Assembly (NCBI GenBank): GCA_023665605.1
Contig: JAMPDP010000003.1
Span: forward strand, 1-64,000
From: Candidatus Amulumruptor caecigallinarius
GTDB lineage: Bacteria > Bacteroidota > Bacteroidia > Bacteroidales > Muribaculaceae
Direction of reading: 5' to 3'
Length of the DNA: 64,000 nt
Position numbers and translations under genes: made by a program. Below are positions 1 to 8,428 of the stretch, one piece after another. Under the pieces are notes generated by a model. It worked only from the letters and a program-made list of their open reading frames with translations. It was not told where the DNA came from and did not search any database. How positions within the stretch are numbered: the first letter of the stretch is position 1; each line of letters begins with the position of its first letter.

Positions 1-89
1 GGGAGATTCAGAAAAAGCTCAACAGCAGACCCATGAAAAAACTCGGATTCTCGACACCGCTCAGGGAATTCTTTGCACATTTTCCGTAA
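1..89 (+). mobile_element. 3' end of an IS30-family transposase (partial)
   Basis: The frame starting at base 3 stays open to a TAA at 87-89. It reads as about 28 residues ending in a pattern close to 'LNSRPMKKLGF' followed by 'TPLREFF'. The arrangement N-x-R-P-x-K-x-L-G-F then TP is the characteristic C-terminus of IS30-family transposases, which catalyse cut-and-paste or copy transposition of the element. The rest of the gene lies before the window, so intactness cannot be judged. The terminal inverted repeat probably lies within bases 90-120, but the other end is not visible to compare. Confidence 0.75.
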
Positions 90-138
90 ATTCGCACTTG
101 CTTGTTTAATCTGCGGATCTGCGCGAGGATTCCGTGGA

Positions 139-170
139 TTTTGTGCTTAGCGGGGAATTACATAATTTTG
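139..170 (+). promoter_or_regulatory. Bacteroidetes-type promoter for the wza-wzc pair
   Basis: TTTTG at 139-143 is followed after 19 nt by TAATTTTG at 163-170. This matches the -33 and -7 elements (TAnnTTTG) used by the Bacteroidetes primary sigma factor. Transcription would start near 177, leaving a leader of about 115 nt before the ATG at 293. It lies just downstream of the IS30 remnant. Confidence 0.65.
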
Positions 171-292
171 TGTCGTTTTTGGACAATAATGAACAATGAG
201 CTACGTTTAGTCCTTTAGTAGTATATCTATTCAGACACCGATAGTTCATCACGCTTCCACTACATCACTACAACACATCACCGGTGCAAAAT

Positions 293-1096
293 ATGAACCG
301 TTTTCACTTGATAGCCTTGCTCATCCTGCTGACCGTCACGGGATGCGCATCAAAGCAACGCAGCTCCCTCTCATACTTCGAGAACATCGACTCGATCAGC
401 CATGTTTCCATCCCTGCCGGGGACTTCAATGTGCAGATAGAGCCTGACGATGAGCTGTTTATATCCGTCAACTCACTTGTACCCGACGCTACCGCGCCCT
501 ACAACCTTCCACTTAGCAATCCTGCATCCGTCGGCTCGCTGAAACTCACAGAGCAACCCCGCCAGACCACCTACAAGGTGACTGAAGAGGGATACATCAC
601 CATGCCCGTGCTCGGAAAGCTGTATGTCAAGGGGCTCACCACAGTGGAGCTCGCCGACAAGCTCACCAAGCTGATAAGCAAGGATGTGCAGGATCCGGTG
701 GTGAAGGTGGAACTGCTAAACTTCCGCGTTAACGTGCTTGGTGAGGTCAATCATCCGGGGAGCCGCACCATCACCCGCGAGCGCTATTCAGTGCTTGATG
801 CCATAGCTGATGCCGGCGACCTTACTCCTTACGGCGAGCGTGACCGCGTTATTCTCATCCGCGAGGAGAATGGCAAGCGCACATACCACACGTTCAACCT
901 CAACGACGTGTCGACGCTCACTTCACCTTACTTCTATCTCCAGCAGAATGATGTGATATATGTGGAGCCTAATGCTATCCGCAAGGAGAACGCGCGTTAC
1001 AACCAGTACAGTGCTTACAAGATTTCGGTAATCTCCACCGTGGTAAGTGCCGTGTCGGTAATTGCCAGCCTTGTTATTGCTCTAACCGTGAAGTAA
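293..1096 (+). CDS. Wza-like polysaccharide export lipoprotein
   Basis: This is an outer-membrane polysaccharide biosynthesis/export protein of the Wza/Poly_export family, expected to form the channel through which capsule or exopolysaccharide leaves the cell. The ATG at 293 is preferred to the in-frame GTG at 284 because it begins directly with a lipoprotein signal: a basic Arg3, a hydrophobic run and the lipobox TVTGC with the lipidated Cys at residue 18. A Poly_export domain follows (about residues 48-125, starting near VQIEPDDELFISV). Next comes an SLBB beta-grasp domain (about 140-190, with VNVLGEVNHPGSR). A hydrophobic C-terminal helix spans about 242-265. At 267 aa it is short, as usual for Bacteroidetes versions compared with about 380 aa in E. 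coli Wza. The kinase/co-polymerase partner follows 102 nt downstream. Confidence 0.88.
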   Translation: MNRFHLIALLILLTVTGCASKQRSSLSYFENIDSISHVSIPAGDFNVQIEPDDELFISVNSLVPDATAPYNLPLSNPASVGSLKLTEQPRQTTYKVTEEGYITMPVLGKLYVKGLTTVELADKLTKLISKDVQDPVVKVELLNFRVNVLGEVNHPGSRTITRERYSVLDAIADAGDLTPYGERDRVILIREENGKRTYHTFNLNDVSTLTSPYFYLQQNDVIYVEPNAIRKENARYNQYSAYKISVISTVVSAVSVIASLVIALTVK

Positions 1097-1198
1097 TTAA
1101 CTTCCATTACCGCCACAGTTCCGCCCTACTCAATCCCGCTCTATCCCTGATGCCTTTTACGGCGTGTCACGATACCCCAAACCCAGCTTCATCGCGCA

Positions 1199-3553
1199 AT
1201 GTCTGACCATAACAACCGCAAATCATCCGAATCCTCCTTCACCCCCGAATCAGCCGGAGCCATTGACTATAAAGACCTGCTGAAGCTCTGCCGCAAACAC
1301 TGGTGGTGGTTTGTGGCCTCATTGCTGCTCTTTATCGGCATCGGGCTACTGCAAAAGTATCGCACGCTGCCCAAAGCCCTCGTGGAGGCCAACGTGATGG
1401 TACGTCCCGAGAAGAGTTCGCTGGGCAACATTGCATCGCAGATGGATGTGTCTGCTTTCGACCTCCAGTCACAGGAGGTGGATGATGAGCTGGCCATAAT
1501 AAGCTCATACTCTGTGATAAACAAGGTTGTGCATCTGATGAAGCTGAACAACCGCTACACAGTCCAGAAAAACATCCTCAAGAAAGTCCCCGCGCCGGAA
1601 AATTCGCCATTGGAGATATTCTATGACAGCAATATCCCCGACACACTCTCCTATGGCCTGACCTTCAAGGTGACCGTGCATGAGAACCAGCTGGCTGACA
1701 TCAAAGTGAAGTGCGGCAAGAAAGGCAAAATCAAGTTTGAGCTTGAGGATAAGAAGCTTCCTTGCACCATCAAGACCCCATTCGGGCTGTTCGCCATCAA
1801 CAAAACCCGCTTCTTCAAGGCCGGCGAGAAGCTGAAAGAGACCATACAGGTGCTCCCCTACGGCTTCACCACAGAGTCTCTAAAGGATGACCTCAGCATC
1901 AAGATACCGTCAAAACGCGCCAACTTGATCCGCATCACGTGCGAGTCTAACACCCCCGGATTTGCCGTAAAGGTAATAGACAACCTTATCAAGGAGTATC
2001 AGGCGCAGAACGTGGACGTGAAGCGAGCCTCACAGTCACGCACTCTGTCGTTCGTCAATGACCGACTTAACCGTCTGGCACAGGAGCTTTCAGTAAGCGA
2101 AGGTGACATCGAGAAGTTCAAGCGCGACAACAAGCTGACTGACATCAGCACCGACATTGCCTTCACCATGAACAAGATGGGTGAGATTCAGAGCAACCTC
2201 CTCAGTGCAGAGACTCACCTTGAGCTCGTGAACATGGCCCGCACGTTCCTTGCCAACCCCGATAACCGGCACTCGCTGATTCCCACCATGGGCGAAGCAA
2301 GTCAGGGCGTGAGCCTCCCCGGCGTGCACGAATACAACCAGCTGATACTTAAACGCATGGAGCTGGCCAATAATGCTAAAGGTGAAAACACCGTGCTCCG
2401 ACAGCTTGATGAGCGTATCGACGCGATGCGCACCAACGTACTGGCTTCGCTTGAACGTACTTACACTAACCAGCGGGCCGTTGTGGCAAATCTTCGCGAG
2501 AAAAACTCCGAGTCCCTCTCACGCATCAGCGACCTGCCCACCAGCGAACGTCAGTACATCACCATCAAGCGCCAGCAAGCCATCCAGGAGAAGATATTCC
2601 TCTACCTGCTCCAGCTGCGTGAAGAGACTGAACTCAACATCGCCAAAGCAGAGCCCCGCTCAGACATCATTGATCAGGCGTTCGTCTACTCCACTCCCCT
2701 CGGCATGGGTATGAAAAAGATGCTTGCCATTATGATAGTGCTCGGCCTGGGCCTCCCGTTTGCAGCAGTGTTCCTGCTCTACAAGTTCCGCACAAAGTTC
2801 TCCTCAAAGGCAGACGTGGAGAAGCTGACCAGTATACCCATCTATGGTGAGATGTGCACAGACTCCACCGGCGACAAGGTGGTAGTTACAGCCGAGGCAT
2901 CGTCAAGTACCGCCGAACTGTTCCGCGCCATCCGCACGGGCCTGAAATACTCTATGCAAGGCACCGACGACAAGGTGATACTTGTGACCTCCACCACCTC
3001 AGGCGAGGGCAAGAGCTTCATCTCAGTCAACCTGGCCTACACTATTGCCTTCAATGACAAGAAGACCCTGCTGCTCGGAGCTGACATCCGCAAGCCCCGT
3101 CTGCCGGAGTATCTTGGCATCCGCCCGCGCTTCGGCCTCACGGAATACTTGTCCAACTCCGAGCTCAGCCTCAGCCAGATTACCACCAAGGCTCCCGGAT
3201 GTCAGAATCTCGATGTCATTACCGCCGGGCCGATTCCCCCGAACCCCGCCGAGCTGCTCGACTCGCCCAAGTTCAAGGCCATGCTGACCGAGCTACGCAA
3301 GCAGTATGATGTGATTGTGATAGACTCAGCACCCGTAGGTATGGTGAGCGACACGTTTACCATCGCACCGTTGGCCGATATTACGCTCTACGTGTGTCGC
3401 GCCGAATACACACCCATTGATGACATCCGCTTCGCCTGTGAGGTGTATGACGAGCATCGCCTGCCCCGTATGGGTCTTGTGGTCAACGGCACCCACATAT
3501 CCAAGGGCTACGGCTACGGCTACGGCGAGAACCACACTCACAAGCGCCACTGA
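1199..3553 (+). CDS. Wzc-like chain-length determinant and tyrosine autokinase
   Basis: This inner-membrane polysaccharide co-polymerase with a cytoplasmic BY-kinase domain controls polymer length and couples synthesis to the Wza channel. The N-terminal Wzz region has a first membrane helix at about 36-52 (after a Trp-rich WWWF). A long periplasmic coiled-coil section follows, with a second helix near residues 505-525. The kinase half has Walker A TSGEGKS at about 600, Walker A' with GADIRKPRLP at about 625 and Walker B DVIVIDSAP near 703. The tail ends with an alternating Tyr-Gly cluster (GYGYGYGE), the likely autophosphorylation site, although it is shorter than the cluster in E. coli Wzc. 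At 784 aa it has the fused proteobacterial-style length. A strong hairpin terminator follows about 95 nt downstream. Confidence 0.92.
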   Translation: MSDHNNRKSSESSFTPESAGAIDYKDLLKLCRKHWWWFVASLLLFIGIGLLQKYRTLPKALVEANVMVRPEKSSLGNIASQMDVSAFDLQSQEVDDELAIISSYSVINKVVHLMKLNNRYTVQKNILKKVPAPENSPLEIFYDSNIPDTLSYGLTFKVTVHENQLADIKVKCGKKGKIKFELEDKKLPCTIKTPFGLFAINKTRFFKAGEKLKETIQVLPYGFTTESLKDDLSIKIPSKRANLIRITCESNTPGFAVKVIDNLIKEYQAQNVDVKRASQSRTLSFVNDRLNRLAQELSVSEGDIEKFKRDNKLTDISTDIAFTMNKMGEIQSNLLSAETHLELVNMARTFLANPDNRHSLIPTMGEASQGVSLPGVHEYNQLILKRMELANNAKGENTVLRQLDERIDAMRTNVLASLERTYTNQRAVVANLREKNSESLSRISDLPTSERQYITIKRQQAIQEKIFLYLLQLREETELNIAKAEPRSDIIDQAFVYSTPLGMGMKKMLAIMIVLGLGLPFAAVFLLYKFRTKFSSKADVEKLTSIPIYGEMCTDSTGDKVVVTAEASSSTAELFRAIRTGLKYSMQGTDDKVILVTSTTSGEGKSFISVNLAYTIAFNDKKTLLLGADIRKPRLPEYLGIRPRFGLTEYLSNSELSLSQITTKAPGCQNLDVITAGPIPPNPAELLDSPKFKAMLTELRKQYDVIVIDSAPVGMVSDTFTIAPLADITLYVCRAEYTPIDDIRFACEVYDEHRLPRMGLVVNGTHISKGYGYGYGENHTHKRH

Positions 3554-3648
3554 CGCAGCTCGGCATGGTGGCAGGTTGAGCTACCCCTGCGCCACCGGCG
3601 ACATATAGTTTTAGCTTTGAATTAGGAATCTATTGTAGCACAATAAAT

Positions 3649-3700
3649 ATCAACTCGCAGAGATGCAAACAGGCAGCCTCTGCGAGTTGATGATTTTTTG
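3649..3700 (+). terminator. Intrinsic terminator after wzc, possibly bidirectional
   Basis: A perfect 14-bp inverted repeat (ATCAACTCGCAGAG at 3649-3662 and its complement at 3678-3691) encloses a 15-nt loop and is followed by a T6 run at about 3694-3699. It closes the export operon. On the minus strand the same stem is followed by a weaker T-rich stretch, so it may also serve the convergent nspC gene. Confidence 0.85.
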
Positions 3701-3738
3701 GGGTGTCGTGAAATAAATTGGAGGGATGGCGGGACCGG

Positions 3739-4875
3739 TTAGTCCATGCGGTTTTTGTAGTCGGCGTAGGTGAACTCGCGGAGGAGGTGTATCTCGCCTT
3801 GCGCATCGGAGAGGACTATGGCGGGATGCTGGATGCCGTTGAACATGGTGGTTTTGACGGTGGTGTAATGATTCATGTCCTCGAGACGCAGACGGTCGCC
3901 GATGCGCAACGGGCGGACGAAGCTCCAATCGCCGATGAAGTCACCGCTCAGGCATGAATTGCCACCGAGACGATAGGTGGGCAGTGCGGGGTCTGTGGGC
4001 ACGCTTGATGATATGGCGGGCTTGTAGGGCATCTCCAGGCAGTCGGGCATATGGCAGGCGAATGAAGCGTCAATGATGGCGGTTTTAACGCCTTGGTTAT
4101 CCACGATGTCAACCACAGACACTATCAGGTCGCCGGTGCGCCACATGAAAGCACTTCCCGGTTCGAGGATTACGTGCACCCCCGGATGTCGCTCGCGGAA
4201 AGCGCGGAGTATGCTTACCAGATGGTCGGTGTCATATCCCTCGCGAGTCATCAGGTGGCCTCCACCCATGTTGACCCACTGTACGCGGTCAATCCAGAGG
4301 CCGAACTGACTCTCAAAGGCTTCCAGCACCTTCTCCAGGTCGTGACTTGTAGACTCACAGAGAGCATGGAAGTGAAGTCCGCGTATACCCTCGGGGAGGC
4401 CGCCGGCAGCCGCCAGTTCCTCGGCAGTGACTCCGAAACGGCTTCCGGGAAGAGCGGGATTGTAGATGTCTGTGTCGATTACCGAGCAAAGCGGATTGAC
4501 ACGGAGTCCCGGTGACACCGTGCGCCCCTCAAACAGGGGGGCAAACCGCTCCCACTGGTGCAGGGAGTTGAAAGTGATATGTGTGGAGCGGTCAAGGTAC
4601 TCCCCTATCGTCTCATCCGTGTAAGCCGGGCAGTAGCTGTGCGCCTCCCCGCGCATCTCCTCGCACCCGAGCCGCAGTTCGTTGAGCGAGCTGGCTGTGA
4701 AGTCGCGGCAATATTCCCGGACTATGGGGAAAGTCTTCCACAGCGCGTTGGCCTTGAAGGCCATGATTATCCGGGCACCACTGCGACGGCTCACACTCGT
4801 GATAAGCTCCAGATTGCGGCGTATTCGCTCCTCATAGACGATATAAAAAGGCGTGGCGAGTGAATGTTCATCCAT
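3739..4875 (-). CDS. nspC: Carboxynorspermidine/carboxyspermidine decarboxylase
   Basis: This PLP-dependent fold-III decarboxylase converts carboxy(nor)spermidine to (nor)spermidine, the last step of the alternative polyamine pathway common in Bacteroidetes. The N-terminal alanine-racemase-like barrel has the PLP lysine in AFKANALWK (Lys41). The conserved HxxxE-type barrel strands follow (GLHFHALCES, WVNMGGGH, ILEPGSA). The C-terminal GGNSCLSGDFIG supplies the Cys and Asp that complete the partner subunit's active site. The 378-aa length matches NspC rather than the longer LysA (about 400-450 aa). It starts 14 nt after uvrD and is probably co-transcribed with it. The carboxyspermidine dehydrogenase partner is not in the window. 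Confidence 0.9.
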   Translation of the reverse strand: MDEHSLATPFYIVYEERIRRNLELITSVSRRSGARIIMAFKANALWKTFPIVREYCRDFTASSLNELRLGCEEMRGEAHSYCPAYTDETIGEYLDRSTHITFNSLHQWERFAPLFEGRTVSPGLRVNPLCSVIDTDIYNPALPGSRFGVTAEELAAAGGLPEGIRGLHFHALCESTSHDLEKVLEAFESQFGLWIDRVQWVNMGGGHLMTREGYDTDHLVSILRAFRERHPGVHVILEPGSAFMWRTGDLIVSVVDIVDNQGVKTAIIDASFACHMPDCLEMPYKPAISSSVPTDPALPTYRLGGNSCLSGDFIGDWSFVRPLRIGDRLRLEDMNHYTTVKTTMFNGIQHPAIVLSDAQGEIHLLREFTYADYKNRMD

Positions 4876-4889
4876 AGCGGGAGTATGTG

Positions 4890-7250
4890 TTACAAGATAT
4901 TGAAACGGGCGAATTTAAGCATCAGAGTCTTGAAGCCGGAGTTGTCAAACTGCACCTTGATTTTATGGTCGGCAGTGTCCGTGACCACCTCCTCAATGAG
5001 GCCCTTGCCGAAGATGCCATGCTCGATGCGCATGCCGGCGGCAAGTTCGGAGGCCGTGTGAAGCGAGCCGTCAGCCTTGGAGCCGGATGCTCCGCGAGTG
5101 GAGGTAGCCGGCCGTGATGATGCGCCGCGACTGCCGGGGAAAGCGATGGTGTTAAGCGCGGCCTCCTGGCTGCGTCCGCGTGTCGTGTTGCGGTGACCTA
5201 CCGTTGAAGGGCTGTGAAAAGAGTCACGGTAACGCTCCACAGGATTCACCCGTGAGCGTCCCTCAACATCAGTACCACCCACGGGACGGAGATAGCGTCC
5301 GTCGATGTCGCGGATAAACCTCGAAGGCACGCACCGCTCCGTCACGCCGTTGCGGAACCGCGAAGCGGCATAGCTGATCATGCAGAATCGCTTGGCACGT
5401 GTGATGGCCACGTAGAGCAGACGTCGCTCTTCCTCAATGGCTGCGGGGTCATCCTTGGAACGCGAGCTTGGGAAGAGCTCCTCCTCCACGCCCACCACAA
5501 AAACATTGCCAAACTCAAGGCCCTTGGCGGCGTGAACAGTCATCAGCGTCACCTTGGCTCCGTCGGTATCGTCGTCAGAATCCTGGTCAGTAGCGAGCGA
5601 CACCTCCGTGAGAAACTGGGCCATGGAAAGACGGTCGGTCTCACCGGCCTCAATGTGGAGCTTGACAAACTGGCGTGCACCGTTGAGCAACTCCTGAAGG
5701 TTCTCGATGCGTGAGATGCTTTCGGGAGTGCGGTCATGCTGGAGCATGGAAATCATGCCGGTGTCAGTGATAATCTTTTCGGCAAGGTCAGCAGCCGTAG
5801 CCCCTTCACTGTTGGCGGCGATGAAGGGTTCCACCACAGCACGAAATCCATCAAGCTTGCCACGTGTGCCCCGGTTGATGCCGGTTTCATAGTCATCAAG
5901 ATGGGTAATGACATGCCAGAGCGACACGCCGCCACTGATGGCAGCTGCCGAAACACGTCCCAGAGTGGTTTCACCGATACCGCGGGCCGGGAAATTGATG
6001 ACGCGCCGCAGAGCCTCGTCATCATCAGGATTTACGGCCAGCCGGAAGTAGCCCACGGCATCCTTCACCTCCTTGCGCTGGTAGAATGACAGGCCACCGT
6101 ATATGCGGTATGGGATGCCCTGCTTGCGCAGGCTCTCCTCAAGCACACGGCTCTGGGCGTTGGTGCGGTAGAGGATGGCGAAGTCATCGTAGCTGTCATT
6201 GCTTACCCGCTTGAGACGGCTGATGCGGCTGGCGACGATGAAACTCTCCTCATAGTCGCTGTAAGCCTCCACCAGCTCGATACGCTCTCCGGGGGCGTTG
6301 AGCGAGAAGATGGTTTTGGGAATCTGGTCGCGATTCTTGTCTATCAGAGAGTTAGCGGCGTTGATGATAGTCTGGGTAGAGCGGTAGTTCTGCTCCAGCT
6401 TGAACACTCGCAACTTAGGATAGGTGCGATTGAGGTTGAGGATATTGGCGATGTTGGCACCGCGGAAACTGTAGATGCTCTGAGCATCATCGCCCACCAC
6501 CATAAGAGAGCCGTGCCCCTCGCACAGTTGCGACACTATGAGATGCTGAGCGAAGTTTGTGTCCTGATACTCATCCACAAGCACATAGCGGAAATACTCG
6601 GCGTAATGGTTGCGGATGTCGGGGTTGTCGCGCAGCAACAGGTTGGTGTAATATAGCAAGTCATCGAAATCCATGGCCTTAGCCACTCGGCAGCGTGAGC
6701 AATAGGCGGCATACACCTCTGCAATGCGCGGACGCCGTGCGCGGCGGTCAGCCTCCATCAGCTCTCTGTTGGCTGCGTAATCAGCGGGAGATATGAGCGA
6801 GTTTTTGGCCCAAGAGATAGCCGATGCCACCACGGCGGGCTTATAGAGCTTGTCATCGAGCTCCATATCCTTGATGATGAGCTTGATGAGGGCTTTGGAG
6901 TCAGCCGCGTCATAGATGGTGTAGTCGCTGCGGTAGCCGATGCGGTCAGCATGAATGCGCAGGATGCGCGCGAAGATGGAGTGGAAAGTACCCATCCATA
7001 GCTTAGACGCCGTTGTCGGGCCAACAAGGGCCTCAATGCGCTCACGCATCTCACGGGCAGCCTTGTTGGTGAACGTGAGGGCCAGGATTCGCCACGGCTC
7101 CACACCCTTGGCAAGGAGGTGGAGAATCTTGTAGGTGAGCACTCGCGTCTTGCCGGAGCCGGCACCGGCAATGACGAGCTGCGGGCCGTCAGTGTAAGTG
7201 ACGGCCTCGCGCTGCTGGTCATTGAGATGTGTGAGATACTCTTCAGTCAT
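4890..7250 (-). CDS. UvrD/PcrA-type superfamily 1 DNA helicase
   Basis: This ATP-dependent 3'-5' DNA helicase acts in nucleotide-excision and replication-associated repair. SF1 motifs appear in order: the Q-motif (LNDQQREAV), Walker A GAGSGKT at residues 29-35, motif II DEYQDTN near 230, QNYRST (motif IV region), LMTVHAAKGLEF (motif V) and YVAITRAK (motif VI). The tail ends in a PcrA-like C-terminal module (GIFGKGLIEEV then KVQFDNSGFKTLMLKFA), which in PcrA contacts RNA polymerase. ATG at 7250 is chosen. An upstream TTG at 7268 also keeps the frame, but would add residues inside prfB. The ATG overlaps the prfB stop by 8 nt, so translation is probably coupled. The 786-aa length is standard. 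Confidence 0.93.
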   Translation of the reverse strand: MTEEYLTHLNDQQREAVTYTDGPQLVIAGAGSGKTRVLTYKILHLLAKGVEPWRILALTFTNKAAREMRERIEALVGPTTASKLWMGTFHSIFARILRIHADRIGYRSDYTIYDAADSKALIKLIIKDMELDDKLYKPAVVASAISWAKNSLISPADYAANRELMEADRRARRPRIAEVYAAYCSRCRVAKAMDFDDLLYYTNLLLRDNPDIRNHYAEYFRYVLVDEYQDTNFAQHLIVSQLCEGHGSLMVVGDDAQSIYSFRGANIANILNLNRTYPKLRVFKLEQNYRSTQTIINAANSLIDKNRDQIPKTIFSLNAPGERIELVEAYSDYEESFIVASRISRLKRVSNDSYDDFAILYRTNAQSRVLEESLRKQGIPYRIYGGLSFYQRKEVKDAVGYFRLAVNPDDDEALRRVINFPARGIGETTLGRVSAAAISGGVSLWHVITHLDDYETGINRGTRGKLDGFRAVVEPFIAANSEGATAADLAEKIITDTGMISMLQHDRTPESISRIENLQELLNGARQFVKLHIEAGETDRLSMAQFLTEVSLATDQDSDDDTDGAKVTLMTVHAAKGLEFGNVFVVGVEEELFPSSRSKDDPAAIEEERRLLYVAITRAKRFCMISYAASRFRNGVTERCVPSRFIRDIDGRYLRPVGGTDVEGRSRVNPVERYRDSFHSPSTVGHRNTTRGRSQEAALNTIAFPGSRGASSRPATSTRGASGSKADGSLHTASELAAGMRIEHGIFGKGLIEEVVTDTADHKIKVQFDNSGFKTLMLKFARFNIL

Positions 7251-8365
7251 TGCCGGTGGTGGCTGCAAACTCCATCAGGTAAGCCTTGATGAACTCGTCG
7301 ATGTCGCCGTCCATCACCCCTCCGACATCACTTGTCTGGTGGTTGGTGCGGTGATCCTTAACGCGGCGATCATCGAACACGTAGCTCCTGATCTGGCTGC
7401 CCCACTCGATTTTCATCTTACCGGCTTCCACCTTGGCTTGCTCGGCCAGACGGTGCTGGAGCTCCTTTTCATAGAGGATGGAGCGGAGCTGACGCAGAGC
7501 GTTCTCCTTGTTCTTGGGTTGGTCACGGGTCTCGGTGTTCTCTATGAGAATCTCCTCTTGCTCACCGGTGTAGGGGTCTGTGAACTGGTAACGGAGGCGC
7601 ACACCGCTCTCCACCTTGTTTACGTTCTGGCCGCCGGCACCACCGGAACGGAAAGTGTCCCATGAGAGGAGAGCCGGCTTCACCTCAATCTCGATGGTAT
7701 CGTCAACCAGAGGGGTGACGAACACTGAGGCAAACGAGGTCATACGCTTGCCCTGAGCATTGTAAGGCGACACGCGTACCAGTCGGTGCACGCCGTTCTC
7801 GCTCTTGAGGTAGCCGTAGGCGAAAGCCCCCTCTACATTGATAGTACATGACTTGATGCCGGCCTCGTCGCCCTCCAGAAGGTTTGCGATAGAGGTCTTG
7901 TAACCGTTCTTCTCAGCCCAGCGCAGATACATACGCATGAGCATCTGAGCCCAGTCCTGACTCTCTGTGCCACCGGCTCCGGAGTTAATCTTGATGACGG
8001 CATCCATCTTGTCCTCCTCGCGGCGCAGCATATTGCGCAGCTCCAGAGCCTCGATTTTTGCCATCACATCGGCATACATGGCATCAAGCTCCGCCTCCTC
8101 CACCAAGCCTTCCTTGATGAAGTCATAGGCGAGCTTCAGCTCCTCGGTTGCCTTGTCTATCTCCTCGTAACCGTCGATCCAGGCCTGAATGTCCTTGATC
8201 TTCTTCATCTGCGCCTGTGCCTCCTTAGGGTGCTCCCAGAAGTCAGGCACGTGAGTGCGCAGTTCTTCTTCTTCGACTTCTATTTTCTTGCTGTCGATGT
8301 CAAAGATACCTCCTCAGCGCCAGCTTGCGCTCAAAAGTCTCTTTTAGCTGTTCGGGTGTAATCAT
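7243..8365 (-). CDS. prfB: Peptide chain release factor 2 with +1 programmed frameshift
   Basis: RF2 recognises UGA/UAA stops and triggers peptide release. Translation starts at ATG 8365 and runs 21 codons to an in-frame UGA at 8302-8300. The slippery CTT-TGA-C follows an internal Shine-Dalgarno-like AGGAGG at 8314-8309. Shifting +1 (reading GAC) joins the main frame to give about 373 residues. The main part has the peptide-anticodon region (HRLVRVSPYNAQ, SPY in place of the E. coli SPF) and the catalytic GGQ (GGAGGQNVNKVES). The frameshift is autoregulatory: low RF2 lets the UGA be bypassed. An annotation ignoring it would start falsely at GTG 8250. It sits between a fadD-like gene and uvrD, all on the minus strand. 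Confidence 0.95.
8299..8314 (-). promoter_or_regulatory. prfB programmed frameshift signal
   Basis: On the minus strand the sequence reads AGGAGG, three spacer bases, then CTTTGAC. The spacing and heptamer match the classical bacterial RF2 recoding site: a Shine-Dalgarno element pulls on the ribosome while a slow UGA in the A site promotes slippage at CTT. Confidence 0.95.
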
Positions 8366-8428
8366 CGTGATTGGTTTGATGCGAACGGGGTTAATATTTC
8401 GGATAGTTATCTCGTTAGGGAAAGTATT

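Noticed and set aside
3739-4875. Diaminopimelate decarboxylase (lysA)
   Set aside because: At 378 aa with an NspC-type CLSGDFIG motif it fits carboxynorspermidine decarboxylase better; LysA is longer with a different C-terminus.
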